NCBI GenBank assembly: GCA_002737115.1
Contig: NSHR01000008.1
Coordinates: 1-64,000, forward strand
Length of the DNA stretch: 64,000 nucleotides
Direction of reading: 5' to 3'
Origin: Gemmatimonadota bacterium
GTDB lineage: Bacteria > Gemmatimonadota > Gemmatimonadetes > Gemmatimonadales > Gemmatimonadaceae
In this document: positions 35,948-44,515 of the stretch, piece after piece
Layout: the number at the start of each line of letters is the position of its first letter
Numbering within the stretch: position 1 is the stretch's first letter
The notes under the pieces: generated by a model
Told to the model about the DNA's origin: nothing
The model's database searches: none
The model's input: only the letters and a program-made list of their open reading frames with translations
Program-made: the position numbers and the translations under genes

Positions 35948-36260
35948 GCGGTTCTGTCTCTGGGAGGGGACGTGGCCCGGGCGCGCGTTGTGGCGCACCA
36001 GTTGCCACAAAATTACGCGCTGTGGTGCTGGGGTGCTGGCGGGTGGTTCCTGAGCCTACTTCAGCTCACGGCCGCGGCACCCGCCGCATCAGCTCCTCGC
36101 GACCGCCGCGCGTGCGTCCGGTCTGGTTGGCGGTAGCGTCAACCCGATGGCGCTGCCGCAATGTTGCACCGCTGGCGCATTTCTGGTGACGAGCCCGGAA
36201 GGTGTCACCAGTATTCTGCGCGATGCCTGCTTGCCTTCCCTGCGCCGAGTGGAATAACCT
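35948..36260. other. Intergenic region between divergent genes
   Basis: 313 bp separate the metalloprotease start from the Uma2 gene. It holds the dyad at 35988-36010 and an A+T-rich patch (36008-36015) that could be a -10 box for the metalloprotease. The remaining ~240 bp contain only short frames without convincing codon use; I see no RNA gene. Confidence 0.5.
35988..36010. promoter_or_regulatory. Candidate operator upstream of the metalloprotease
   Basis: TTGTGGC (35988-35994) and GCCACAA (36004-36010) form a perfect 7-bp inverted repeat with a 9-bp spacer, 41 bp upstream of the ATG at 35947 and next to a TAATTT sequence on the minus strand. Its size and placement suit a dimeric regulator. 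No equivalent is seen before the second metalloprotease. Confidence 0.35.
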
Positions 36261-36827
36261 ATGGGTATGCCCGCCATCACTCAGGAATGGACTGTCGACA
36301 CGCTCGATGCGCTGCCCGACGACGGGCAGCGCTATGAGATCATCGACGGGGTGCTGTTCGTGACTCCCGGCCCGGGAGAAATGCATCAGGATGTCGTCGG
36401 CGAACTGTATGGGTTGCTGCGCGACTACCTGATGGGCAGCGATATCGGGAAGGTGATGGTCTCGCCGTCGGATGTGCGACGTGGCGATCGCCGTCGGAAT
36501 CGTGTGCAGCCCGACGTGTTCGTGATTCAAAAGATCGATGGCAAGCGCCCACCGTATCCCTACGAGTTGCGCGACCTGCTGCTGGCCGTCGAAGTGGTGT
36601 CGCCCGGCAATCCGCTGCTGGACTACCAGGTCAAGCGCGACCTGTACCTGCGGGAGGGCGTTCGGGAGTACTGGGTGATTAATCCCGGCGCGCGCAACGT
36701 GTCCCGGTGGCGTGGTCAGGACGATCCCGGCGAGGTGCTGAGCAAGACCGTCACGTGGCAGCCGGACGGTATGTCGGCGCCATTCGTTGTTGATTTGGTG
36801 GGGTTTTTTGAGGCGGCGGGGAAGTGA
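36261..36827 (+). CDS. Uma2 (DUF820) family putative endonuclease
   Basis: 188 residues. Family marks of the PD-(D/E)xK fold: DGQRYEIIDGVLFVTPGPGEMHQ, VQPDVFVIQ, LLAVEVVSPGN, DYQVKRDLYLREGVREYWVINP. The D-(x)-E-x-x-S and K of the nuclease core are present (PDVFVI, AVEVVS, QVKRD). Such proteins are abundant in cyanobacteria and a few other phyla; their DNA target and role are unknown. This gene stands alone, with its stop codon forming the first bases of a long palindrome. Confidence 0.9.
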   Translation: MGMPAITQEWTVDTLDALPDDGQRYEIIDGVLFVTPGPGEMHQDVVGELYGLLRDYLMGSDIGKVMVSPSDVRRGDRRRNRVQPDVFVIQKIDGKRPPYPYELRDLLLAVEVVSPGNPLLDYQVKRDLYLREGVREYWVINPGARNVSRWRGQDDPGEVLSKTVTWQPDGMSAPFVVDLVGFFEAAGK

Positions 36828-36948
36828 ACGGCCAACTGCTTAGGGGGCAGGGAGGAGGGTGTCAGGGAGGAGGGGGCAGGTGACTGCGCGCCGTTACTGC
36901 TTCCTCCTCCCTGACACCCTCCTCCCTGCCCCCAAGCCGTTGGCCGTT
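36827..36948. terminator. Long near-perfect palindrome between convergent genes
   Basis: The left arm (36827-36873) and right arm (36903-36948) pair over ~46 bp with one mismatch (36837) and one bulged base (36842); G-T wobbles extend the stem to 36879/36897. The arm contains the direct repeat CAGGGAGGAGGG twice (36848-36859 and 36863-36874). Each end touches the stop codon of the flanking gene. It probably acts as a bidirectional terminator, but it is far longer than usual. The G-runs on the plus strand (43-47, 50-52, 57-59, 65-67, 72-76 in the 368xx range) also fit a G-quadruplex pattern. Confidence 0.75.
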
Positions 36949-38564
36949 TATTTCATCACCCGCACCACCCAATCCGCCAATGCGCCCAACACCTCACGCC
37001 GCAGCTTCGTGTCCTTGAGCGCGGTGTAGCCGCCGGGCGCGCCGGAGGGATCAACTAGGAACAGATGGTTGGTGGCGGGGAAGTGGCGCACCGTCACGCG
37101 TGTGTTGCCGCTGCCCTTGAGGATGGTGGCGATCGAGTCGGCTTGCTCGGGGGTGACCTGTTGGTCGGTGTCGCCTTGAAGCACCAGCGTGGGCTGCTTG
37201 ACGCGGCGGAGCGCGGCGGAGGGCTCGGTTTTCATGAAGAAGCCCATCCACGTGTTCGCGGCGGAAAGGGAATCGAGGCCCTTCGGGACGGTGCGACGAA
37301 TGGAATCGCGCTGCGTTTCGGTGAGCTGTGTGGCGGCCTTGATGGCGTTCTCGTTCTGGAATTCAAGGATGCGACGACCGTTGTACGCGGGGCCGGCCAG
37401 CAGGGCGATGGCGCGCACGGTGGGGTCCTTGGCCGCGACCAAGGGCGCAATCAGGCCGCCTTCGCTGTGGCCGGCAAGGGCGATGCGCGTGCCGTCGATG
37501 TCGCGGCGCGCGCGCAGATACGCGACGGCCGATGCGACGTCATCGGCGAAGTCGGCGCTGGTGGCGTTCGCGCGTGACGCTGCACCGCCGCTGGCGCCCA
37601 CGCCGCGATCGTCGACGCGCAGCACGGCGATGCCGCGGCGGCCCAGCGTGTCGGCGATGTCGCGGAACGGCGCGTAGTTGGGCACGATACTGATGCGCGA
37701 GTCCCGGTCCTGCGGGCCACTGCCGCTGATGGTGACGACGGCGGGCATTTTCGCCGCCCCCTTCGGCCGTGTGAGCGTGCCGGCCAACGTGTAGCCGCGC
37801 GACGTGGGAATGACTACGTCTTCGGCCGTATAGGGCGCATTCGCCGGGGCGCCGTAGTCAATCGGTGCGGGCGCGCTCGACATACTCGCCGCGCCGGTGG
37901 TGCGCACCACGCGCAGGTTCTGTGCGGGAATGCTCATTTCAAGCGGGCCGCCGTTGGGGTCCCACAAAATGCGCGCATCCATGCCGCCAATGGAGAACAC
38001 CGTCGTATCGCCCTGCTGCGTGACCGTCGCGGGAATGGTGCGACCGCCGTTGGTGAGAAACACCGGCAGTGAGGCCTTCATGGCGATGCGCGCGTGATCG
38101 GCCATGAGTGCGGTGTGCAACACGGAGTTGCCGACTAGCGCCACCGCACCAGCGGCGCTGTGCAGCGCTTGTTCACTGGTGGTGCCATTCGCCGAGATGG
38201 TGAGTTTTGCGCTATCGCCGACCATGTGCACCACGATGTTCTGGGTCGGGAGGCCGGTGGTCGGTGCGCCGGGCGCGAAGATGGAGAGCGTGAGGCGACC
38301 GGGCACGCTGTTCACATGTTGCTGCTCCCAACGCATGACGGGTGCCCCGCGCATGCTGAGCAGCCCCACGATCGACGATGGCCCTGGTGTGACGACTTCG
38401 GTGCCCAGCGTATCGATGCTGCGCAAATAGACGAAGTGGTAGGTGGGGGCGGGTTGTGCGCGTGCGGTCGTGGCGAGCAGTGCGCCGAGGACGAGCAAGA
38501 CGACGGCGAGGACCAGCCCGATGATGCCGGCTCGACGCGAACGCTTCATGAGGAGGTGCAGCAT
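36948..38564 (-). CDS. Exported alpha/beta hydrolase
   Basis: 538 residues from 38564; ATG 38549 (KRSRRAGIIGLVLAVVLLVL) is an alternative start. A signal or anchor segment with cleavage possible after TARAQ is followed by a ~230-residue beta-rich N-terminal domain. The hydrolase domain starts near VIPTSRGYTLAGTLTRPKG; the nucleophile elbow is GHSEGG, the acid is likely in VLQGDTDQQVTPEQ and the His in FPATNHLF. This matches S9/dienelactone-hydrolase-like esterases or peptidases. It is third in an operon with the SPFH and ribbon-helix-helix genes (27-bp gap). Confidence 0.88.
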   Translation of the reverse strand: MLHLLMKRSRRAGIIGLVLAVVLLVLGALLATTARAQPAPTYHFVYLRSIDTLGTEVVTPGPSSIVGLLSMRGAPVMRWEQQHVNSVPGRLTLSIFAPGAPTTGLPTQNIVVHMVGDSAKLTISANGTTSEQALHSAAGAVALVGNSVLHTALMADHARIAMKASLPVFLTNGGRTIPATVTQQGDTTVFSIGGMDARILWDPNGGPLEMSIPAQNLRVVRTTGAASMSSAPAPIDYGAPANAPYTAEDVVIPTSRGYTLAGTLTRPKGAAKMPAVVTISGSGPQDRDSRISIVPNYAPFRDIADTLGRRGIAVLRVDDRGVGASGGAASRANATSADFADDVASAVAYLRARRDIDGTRIALAGHSEGGLIAPLVAAKDPTVRAIALLAGPAYNGRRILEFQNENAIKAATQLTETQRDSIRRTVPKGLDSLSAANTWMGFFMKTEPSAALRRVKQPTLVLQGDTDQQVTPEQADSIATILKGSGNTRVTVRHFPATNHLFLVDPSGAPGGYTALKDTKLRREVLGALADWVVRVMK

Positions 38565-38591
38565 GGACAGCTCTCTGCGGAGAAAGACGGA

Positions 38592-38798
38592 CTACGTCGA
38601 CTCGTGGTCGACATCGTGGACCGGGGTGGTGTGATCCGACGGCACTGGCGGCGACACGCGCCCGGTGTCCCGGAGCGCGCGCCGCAGCAGAAACTCGATC
38701 TGCCCATTCAGACTGCGCAGGTCATCGTTGGCCCACCGCTGGACCGCGTCGAGCACCTCGCGGTCCACGCGAATGAGGAATGACTTGCGTTCAGCCAT
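38592..38798 (-). CDS. Ribbon-helix-helix (Arc/CopG-like) DNA-binding protein
   Basis: 68 residues. KSFLIRVDREVLDAVQRWAN followed by LRSLNGQIEFLLRRALRD is the classic Arc/MetJ fold: one N-terminal beta strand that reads DNA, then two helices with the 'S-x-N-x-x-I-E-x-x-L' turn. The tail is acidic, Pro/His-rich and likely disordered. It lies 18 bp downstream of the SPFH gene. A 24-bp dyad over the operon promoter (39713-39736) is a plausible binding site and would make it an autoregulator; that is inference. Confidence 0.85.
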   Translation of the reverse strand: MAERKSFLIRVDREVLDAVQRWANDDLRSLNGQIEFLLRRALRDTGRVSPPVPSDHTTPVHDVDHEST

Positions 38799-38816
38799 GA
38801 GACGCCGCTCGCATGA

Positions 38817-39686
38817 TCAGGAGTAGAGCGTGCCGGTGTTGACCACCGGTTGGGCGGCGCGGTCGGAGCAGAGCACGACCAACAGATTGCTCACCATCGA
38901 TGCTTTGCGCTCGTCGTCGAGCGTCACGATCTTCCGCGCGGACAACGCGTCGAGCGCCATTTCTACCATACCGACGGCGCCTTCCACAATCGTCTGACGG
39001 GCGGCCACAATGGCGCTCGCCTGCTGTCGCTGCAGCATCGCCGCGGCGATTTCCTGGGCGTACGCCAAGTGACTGATGCGCGCTTCAAGCACTTCGACGC
39101 CGGCTTTGCCAAGGCGGTCGTGCAGCGCTTCGAGCAGGCCTTTGGAAATCTCGGCGGGATGCGTGCTAAGGGCGATCGCGTCGTCGCCGTGGTGATCGTA
39201 CGGATACGACGAGGCCAACGCACGCACCGCCGACTCGCTTTGCACGGCCACATACTGCACGTAGTCGTTCACTTCAAAACTGGCTTCGGCGGTGTCGATG
39301 ACCTTCCAGACCACGATGGCCCCGATCTCGACGGGGTTTGAGCGCGCGTCGTTCACCTTGAGCTTGTTGGTCTCGAAGTTCCGGATGCGCAGCGAGACGG
39401 CCTTCTTGGTCATGAACGGATTCGTGAACCAGAGTCCGGGCGTTTTGGCGGTGCCTTTGTAGGTGCCGAACAGCGTGAGGACTTTGCCTTCGTTGGGCGA
39501 GACGGTGAACAACCCCGGCATGCACAGGAAGGCGAGCGTCATGAGCAGCGCGCCGCCGCCGACCACGAGCTCGTTTTCGGTGCGGGCGCCCGTGTAGACG
39601 ACGAATCCGCCGATCAGGACGACGACACCGATCAGGACGGCCATCAGGATGCCCGGGGAGGGCCGGGCCTCGATTTCGCGGAACAT
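38817..39686 (-). CDS. SPFH/band-7 domain membrane protein
   Basis: 289 residues. Two N-terminal hydrophobic stretches ([20 protein letters not shown] and [18 protein letters not shown]) precede the SPFH domain: [66 protein letters not shown] coiled helical region follows ([40 protein letters not shown]). Such proteins form oligomeric rings in membrane microdomains and often regulate membrane proteases. The ribbon-helix-helix gene downstream is a recurrent neighbour of this subtype, as far as I recall. Confidence 0.93.
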   Translation of the reverse strand: MFREIEARPSPGILMAVLIGVVVLIGGFVVYTGARTENELVVGGGALLMTLAFLCMPGLFTVSPNEGKVLTLFGTYKGTAKTPGLWFTNPFMTKKAVSLRIRNFETNKLKVNDARSNPVEIGAIVVWKVIDTAEASFEVNDYVQYVAVQSESAVRALASSYPYDHHGDDAIALSTHPAEISKGLLEALHDRLGKAGVEVLEARISHLAYAQEIAAAMLQRQQASAIVAARQTIVEGAVGMVEMALDALSARKIVTLDDERKASMVSNLLVVLCSDRAAQPVVNTGTLYS

Positions 39687-39712
39687 GGGGTGAACCTCGG
39701 AGAAGGGGGTGG

Positions 39713-39736
39713 TACTGAAATGATATCACTTCAGTA
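39713..39736. promoter_or_regulatory. 24-bp dyad, candidate operator of the SPFH operon
   Basis: TACTGAA (39713-39719) and TTCAGTA (39730-39736) frame a TGATATCA core (39721-39728); only the pair 39720/39729 does not match. It overlaps the -10 box and the expected start point of the SPFH promoter, so a bound protein would block transcription. The ribbon-helix-helix protein of the operon is the obvious candidate. Confidence 0.6.
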
Positions 39737-39749
39737 TCACCCTACGCAA
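39720..39749 (-). promoter_or_regulatory. Candidate sigma-70-type promoter of the SPFH operon
   Basis: On the minus strand: -35 TTGCGT (39749-39744), an 18-bp spacer, then -10 TATCAT (39725-39720). The start of transcription would fall near 39713, giving a short leader before ATG 39686, which has GAGG about 9 nt upstream. Confidence 0.5.
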
Positions 39750-39844
39750 GGATCGTCCGTGTGATTTCTGCGGGCGCTGCGGGCAGGACCTCAAGCCGAT
39801 CGCCCACCGCGGCGTCTGTGCCACCGCAGTCCGAAAAACCAGTC

Positions 39845-39873
39845 TTGCAAGGGAGTGAACGCGGGGCCATAGT
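39845..39873 (+). promoter_or_regulatory. Candidate sigma-70-type promoter of the third propeller gene
   Basis: TTGCAA (39845-39850), a 17-bp spacer and CATAGT (39868-39873). Transcription would start near 39880, which supports GTG 39916 as translation start rather than the TTG at 39877. Confidence 0.5.
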
Positions 39874-39915
39874 CGCTTGCGTGAGCCCCGTCCCCTGTTG
39901 CCCGGAGAGTCTGTC

Positions 39916-42900
39916 GTGACACGATTACCCCTACGGTTGGCATTCGCTGCCGCCGTTCTTCTTCCTTATGTGTCGGCCAGTGCGCAGCCGGCGCGCCCCG
40001 CCGCCCGCGTGGCGGCACGTCCGGCGTCGATGGCGCCACTGGCGGCCCCGTTTGACACTGGTGCCCTGTCGGCCATGAAGTGGCGCGAGATCGGCCCGTT
40101 CCGCGGTGGCCGTTCGGCGGCGGCGGCCGGCAGCGTGGCCCGTCCCCAGGAATATTGGATGGGGACCGTCGGCGGTGGCGTCTTCAAGTCGGTGGACGGC
40201 GGCGACACGTGGGTGCCGATGACCGACAAATATTTTGGCGGCACCATCGGCAGCATCGGTGTCGCCCCCAGCAACCCCGACGTCGTGTACGTGGGCGGCG
40301 GTGAGTTCACGATTCGCGGCAACGTGTCGCACGGTGACGGCGTCTGGAAGACGACCGACGGCGGCAAGACGTGGACGAACCTGGGCTTGAACGACACTCG
40401 GCAGATTTCCCGCCTGCTGGTGCATCCCACCAATCCCGACGTCGCCTACGTGGCGGCACAGGGGCATGCGTGGGGGCCGAACGCCGAACGCGGCGTGTTC
40501 CGCACGAAGGACGGCGGTAAGAGCTGGGCAAAGGTGCTGTTCCGCGACGACTCCACCGGTGCGGCGGACCTGGCCATGGATCCGAGCAACCCGAACGTCC
40601 TGTACGCCGGCTTCTGGCAGATGCATCGCAAGCCGTGGATGCTGGTGTCGGGCGGCAAGGGCTCCGGCATGTTCAAGAGCACTGATGGCGGCGATACGTG
40701 GACCGAGATCACCAAGCACAAGGGTTTGCCCGCCGGCCTGTGGGGCAACATCGGCATCACGGTGAGCGGCGCCAATACGCAGCGTATCTATGCGCTGATC
40801 GAGGCCGACGAGGGCGGTGTGTTCCGCAGCGACGATGGCGGCGCCACGTGGGCGCGGGTGAACGACGAACGCAAGCTGCGTCAGCGCGCGTGGTACTACT
40901 CGAAGATCTACGCCGACCCGAAGAACCCCGATCTCGTGTACGCCAGCAACGTGCAATTCCAGGTGTCGCGCGATGCGGGCAAGACGTGGAGCAACATCAA
41001 CACGCCGCACGGCGACTCGCACAATCTCTGGATCGCCAGCGACAACGGCGATCGCATGATCGAAGCGAACGACGGCGGCGCCAACGTGAGCACCGACGCG
41101 GCGAAGACGTGGTCGGCGCAGGACTTCGCCACCGCGCAGTTCTACCATGTGACTACCACCAATCACTTCCCGTACAAGATCTGCGGCGCGCAGCAGGACA
41201 ACAGCACGCTCTGCGGTCCGTCGCGCGCGGCGGGTGGTATCACGATGGACATGTGGCAGGACGCCGGCGGCGGTGAGTCGGGTTTCATCGCGGCGCTGCC
41301 GAACAATCCGGACATCGTGTTCGCTGGGAGCTACGGCGGTTTTCTCACGCGCAAGGACATGCGCACCGGACTGGCGCGCGACATCAATCCGTGGCCGCTC
41401 AATCCGATGGGACACTCGGCCATCGATTCGAAGTACCGCATGCAGTGGACCTTCCCGATCGCGGTCAGCCCGCACGATGCGAAGACGATCTACGTAGGGT
41501 CGAACGTGCTCTTCAAGACCACGAATGAAGGCGACAGCTATACCGCCATCAGCCCCGATCTGTCGCGCAACGATCCGCGCACGCTCGGGCCGTCGGGCGG
41601 CCAGATCACGAAGGACCAGACCGGTGTGGAAACGTATGGCACCGTGTTCGCGATGGCGGAGTCGCCGGTCACGAAGGGCGTGATCTGGGCGGGTACCGAC
41701 GACGGCACGGTGCATGTCACGCGCAACGGTGGCGTGTCGTGGACGAACGTCACGCCGGCGTTGCTCAAAGAGCGTGAGTGGGCGCGCATCTCGATCATCG
41801 AGGCCTCGCACTTCAACACCGGTACGGCGTATGTGGCCGCGAACCGCTTTCAGATGGACGACAACCAGCCGTATCTGTTCAAGACGAACGACTTCGGCAA
41901 GACGTGGTCGCGCATCGACCACAGCGGCACGGCCACTGGCCTTCCGGCCACCGAGTTTACGCGCGTGATCCGGGAAGATGACGTGCGTCCGGGGCTGCTG
42001 TTCGCGGGCACGGAGCGTGGCGTCTATGGGTCGCTCGATGATGGCGCGACGTGGTTTTCGATGCGTCGGAATCTGCCGATCGTGCCGGTGCATGACCTGG
42101 CGATCAAGGACGGCGATCTCATTGCCGCCACGCACGCCCGCTCGTTCTGGGTGATCGACGACATCTCTCTGCTGCGTCAGCTCACCGCCAGCGCGATGAC
42201 CGAGCGGGCGCATTTGTTCTCGCCGCGCGCAGCGTACCGCATCAACTGGGGCGGTGGCTTCAACCCGGGTGGTGGCAATGGCGCACCGGTGGGGGCCAAT
42301 CCACCCAACGGCGCGATCGTGTACTACTGGCTCAAGTCGCCGGCCAACAAGGTGACCATCGAGTTCAAGGATTCCACCGGCCGCACCGTGCGCACCTTCT
42401 CGAGCGACACGGCGGGTGCCGGCGCCGCGGGTGCACCAGCCGGTGGTCGGCGCAGTGTGGCCGCCGATGCCGCACCCACGAACACGGTGGGCATGAACAC
42501 GTTTTCGTGGAATTTGCGCGAGAGCGATGCGACCACGTTCAACGGCATGATCATGTGGGCTGGTGTGCTCACGGGTCCGCTGGTGCTGCCGGGCAACTAC
42601 TCGGTGCGTTTGCTGGTGGATGGTGCACCGGTATCCGACGCGAAGCTGCTGGTGAAGAAGGACCCGCGCAGCGATGCGACGCCCGCTGATCTGGTGGCGC
42701 AGTACAAGATGCTGATGCAGATCCGCGATCGCACCACCGATGCGAACGACGCCGTGCGCACCGTGCGGTACGTGCGGAGCCAAGCCGTGTCACGCTCGAA
42801 AGAAGTGGGCGCTGATTCGGCGCAGTATGCGCAGTTGGTGAAGACGCTCGATGCCAAGATCAGCGAGATGGAAGCGCAGATCTATCAGGTGAAGAACCAG

Positions 42901-43194
42901 AGCGGTCAGGATCCGCTCAACTACCCGATCAAGGTGAACAACCAGATCGCGGCGTTGGCGGGCGTGGTGGGCAGCACCGAAGCACGTCCCACGAAGCAGT
43001 CGGTCGTGGTGTACGACACGCTGTCGAAGGAGCTCGAGGTGTCGCTGGTGGAGCTCCGCAAAGCGTACAAGGAGCTGCTGCCCCCCATCGACGCGATCCT
43101 CAAGAAGCACGGCCTGCCGGCGATCGAAGTGAAGGCCGGCGACGTGCAGACGCCGCGTCGTATTGGCGCTGAGGAAGAAACGACGGGGATGTAA
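39916..43194 (+). CDS. Sortilin/Vps10-like BNR-repeat propeller protein (exported)
   Basis: 1,092 residues from GTG 39916, chosen for GGAGAG 6 nt upstream (39904-39909), the upstream promoter and the signal peptide that begins there (TRLPLRLAFAAAVLLPYVSA, then SAQP). The family opening is MKWREIGPFRGGRSAAA. Asp-box motifs include FKSVDGGDTW, WKTTDGGKTW, FRTKDGGKSW, FKSTDGGDTW, FRSDDGGATW and VSRDAGKTW. The C-terminal part has a beta-sandwich (GNYSVRLLVDGAPVSDAKLLV) and a helical tail ending in TPRRIGAEEETTGM. It is a paralogue of 17471-20626 but has no hydrolase gene behind it. Confidence 0.9.
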   Translation: MTRLPLRLAFAAAVLLPYVSASAQPARPAARVAARPASMAPLAAPFDTGALSAMKWREIGPFRGGRSAAAAGSVARPQEYWMGTVGGGVFKSVDGGDTWVPMTDKYFGGTIGSIGVAPSNPDVVYVGGGEFTIRGNVSHGDGVWKTTDGGKTWTNLGLNDTRQISRLLVHPTNPDVAYVAAQGHAWGPNAERGVFRTKDGGKSWAKVLFRDDSTGAADLAMDPSNPNVLYAGFWQMHRKPWMLVSGGKGSGMFKSTDGGDTWTEITKHKGLPAGLWGNIGITVSGANTQRIYALIEADEGGVFRSDDGGATWARVNDERKLRQRAWYYSKIYADPKNPDLVYASNVQFQVSRDAGKTWSNINTPHGDSHNLWIASDNGDRMIEANDGGANVSTDAAKTWSAQDFATAQFYHVTTTNHFPYKICGAQQDNSTLCGPSRAAGGITMDMWQDAGGGESGFIAALPNNPDIVFAGSYGGFLTRKDMRTGLARDINPWPLNPMGHSAIDSKYRMQWTFPIAVSPHDAKTIYVGSNVLFKTTNEGDSYTAISPDLSRNDPRTLGPSGGQITKDQTGVETYGTVFAMAESPVTKGVIWAGTDDGTVHVTRNGGVSWTNVTPALLKEREWARISIIEASHFNTGTAYVAANRFQMDDNQPYLFKTNDFGKTWSRIDHSGTATGLPATEFTRVIREDDVRPGLLFAGTERGVYGSLDDGATWFSMRRNLPIVPVHDLAIKDGDLIAATHARSFWVIDDISLLRQLTASAMTERAHLFSPRAAYRINWGGGFNPGGGNGAPVGANPPNGAIVYYWLKSPANKVTIEFKDSTGRTVRTFSSDTAGAGAAGAPAGGRRSVAADAAPTNTVGMNTFSWNLRESDATTFNGMIMWAGVLTGPLVLPGNYSVRLLVDGAPVSDAKLLVKKDPRSDATPADLVAQYKMLMQIRDRTTDANDAVRTVRYVRSQAVSRSKEVGADSAQYAQLVKTLDAKISEMEAQIYQVKNQSGQDPLNYPIKVNNQIAALAGVVGSTEARPTKQSVVVYDTLSKELEVSLVELRKAYKELLPPIDAILKKHGLPAIEVKAGDVQTPRRIGAEEETTGM

Positions 43195-43228
43195 GCGCGA
43201 CGGCGATGGCCGATGCAGCGCACAGCAC

Positions 43229-43272
43229 GGCGGGTCGTTGCGGGAACCTCGGGTTCCTAGCGGCGGCCCGCC
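43229..43272. terminator. Nested hairpins between convergent genes
   Basis: The outer stem GGCGGGTCG (43229-43237) pairs with CGGCCCGCC (43264-43272) with one G-T pair; the inner stem GGAACC (43243-43248) pairs with GGTTCC (43252-43257). It begins 34 nt past the propeller stop and overlaps the end of the MFS gene. No T-run, so it is a candidate only. Confidence 0.35.
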
Positions 43273-44504
43273 GTACTGCGTACCAACCGCGCGATACTCG
43301 CGATGCCGAACACGGGTCCCAGCGACAACAGCACAAACGCCCACTGCCACCCCACGCGAGCGGCGAGCGGTGGTACGAGTTGAATCACCGCCGCTGTCAG
43401 CAGAAAACCGAGCGATGTTTGCAGTGTGAGCGCGGTGCCGACCGCGTGCGGGGGCACGCTCTCGGTCACCAGCACCGAGAACTGTGCGCTGTCGGCGATC
43501 ACGAAGAAGCCCCAGACCAGTGCAACCGGCACCAGCAGCCACAACGAGCGTCCGAAGGCGAAGCCGATCAGCACGGAACAGGCGCCGCTGATGGCCATGG
43601 CTCGTGTGACCAGCCAGGCGCGCCCACGACGGTCGGCCACGAGTCCGCCCCAGATGCACCCGGCGCCGCCAATCGCGAGGGCGGCGAAGGCGATGGCCGA
43701 CGCCATCGACACGCCGCGCGCGCCGGCGGTGGGATCGTGCGTGGCGATGCTGGCGGCGATGAACACCGGCAACCACGTCCACGCCGCATAGAGCTCAAAC
43801 ATGTGGCCGAGGTAGCCGCCCGTGGATAACCGCCACGCTGGCGTGCGCACCACCTCGCGCACCAGATGCCACGAGAACGGCCGAGCGGGAAAGGGATACG
43901 GCCCTTCACGATACCCCAACCACACCAGCAGCGCAGCGAGGCACGCGCCCACGGACGCACTCGCCACCACCGGGGTGATACCGGCGCCGGGGATGGCATG
44001 CACGAGATACGGCATCGCTTTGCCCACCGTGAGCGCGCCCACGATGGTGCCCACGGCCAGTCCGCGTCGCGCGCGAAACCAGGTGGCGATCATCTTCATG
44101 GCTGGTGGATACACGCCCGCCAGCGCGAGGCCGGTGATGAAGCGCCAGAGCAGTGCGCCCGACAGTTGCTCCGACTGCAACAGCATGGCGTTGGCGGCGG
44201 CACCGACCAGCGCGCACGCGGCAAATAGCGCTCGCGCCGGTACGATGTCGGCCACGTTGAGCACGGCCGAGATGGCGGTACCGGTGACAAAGCCAAGTTG
44301 TACGATCGTGGTGAGCCATGCCGCTTCACTGCTGCTCAGCGTCCACTGTGCGGTGTACTGCGCCGACACCGCACTCGCGGCGAACCACAGCGTCATCCCC
44401 AGCAGCTCGGCGACGGTGAGAAGGCCGAGCATGCGCCAGCGATCCGGATGCGAATCACCGGCGGGAGGCACGAGCGCGGGGTCACCAGTCGGCGCGCTCC
44501 TCAT
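43257..44504 (-). CDS. Major facilitator superfamily transporter
   Basis: 415 residues from ATG 44504; the open frame extends upstream into the SRPBCC gene, but sequence before this Met is not protein-like. About twelve membrane segments can be traced, from LGLLTVAELLGMTLWFAASAV to WAFVLLSLGPVFGIASI. The loop between helices 2 and 3 region reads RFITGLALAGVYPPAMKMIATW followed by RARRGLAVGTIVGALTVGKA, typical of MFS. The middle motif GLVADRRGRAW is the second conserved MFS loop. The substrate is not evident. It follows the SRPBCC gene with an 11-bp gap on the same strand. Confidence 0.9.
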   Translation of the reverse strand: MRSAPTGDPALVPPAGDSHPDRWRMLGLLTVAELLGMTLWFAASAVSAQYTAQWTLSSSEAAWLTTIVQLGFVTGTAISAVLNVADIVPARALFAACALVGAAANAMLLQSEQLSGALLWRFITGLALAGVYPPAMKMIATWFRARRGLAVGTIVGALTVGKAMPYLVHAIPGAGITPVVASASVGACLAALLVWLGYREGPYPFPARPFSWHLVREVVRTPAWRLSTGGYLGHMFELYAAWTWLPVFIAASIATHDPTAGARGVSMASAIAFAALAIGGAGCIWGGLVADRRGRAWLVTRAMAISGACSVLIGFAFGRSLWLLVPVALVWGFFVIADSAQFSVLVTESVPPHAVGTALTLQTSLGFLLTAAVIQLVPPLAARVGWQWAFVLLSLGPVFGIASIARLVRSTAGRR

Positions 44505-44515
44505 TCGTGGCGCAC

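Noticed and set aside
36089-36280. Small minus-strand frame in the gap before Uma2
   Set aside because: It overlaps the Uma2 start, has no ribosome site and no family resemblance.
36827-36948. Insertion sequence or miniature transposon ends
   Set aside because: The inverted repeats are continuous arms of one hairpin; there is no transposase and no clear target-site duplication.
39931-42783. Long open frame on the minus strand, antisense to the third propeller gene
   Set aside because: It is an antisense shadow of G+C-rich codons. It is rich in Arg, His and Ala and has no signal peptide or family motif, while the plus strand has a clear signal peptide and Asp-box motifs.
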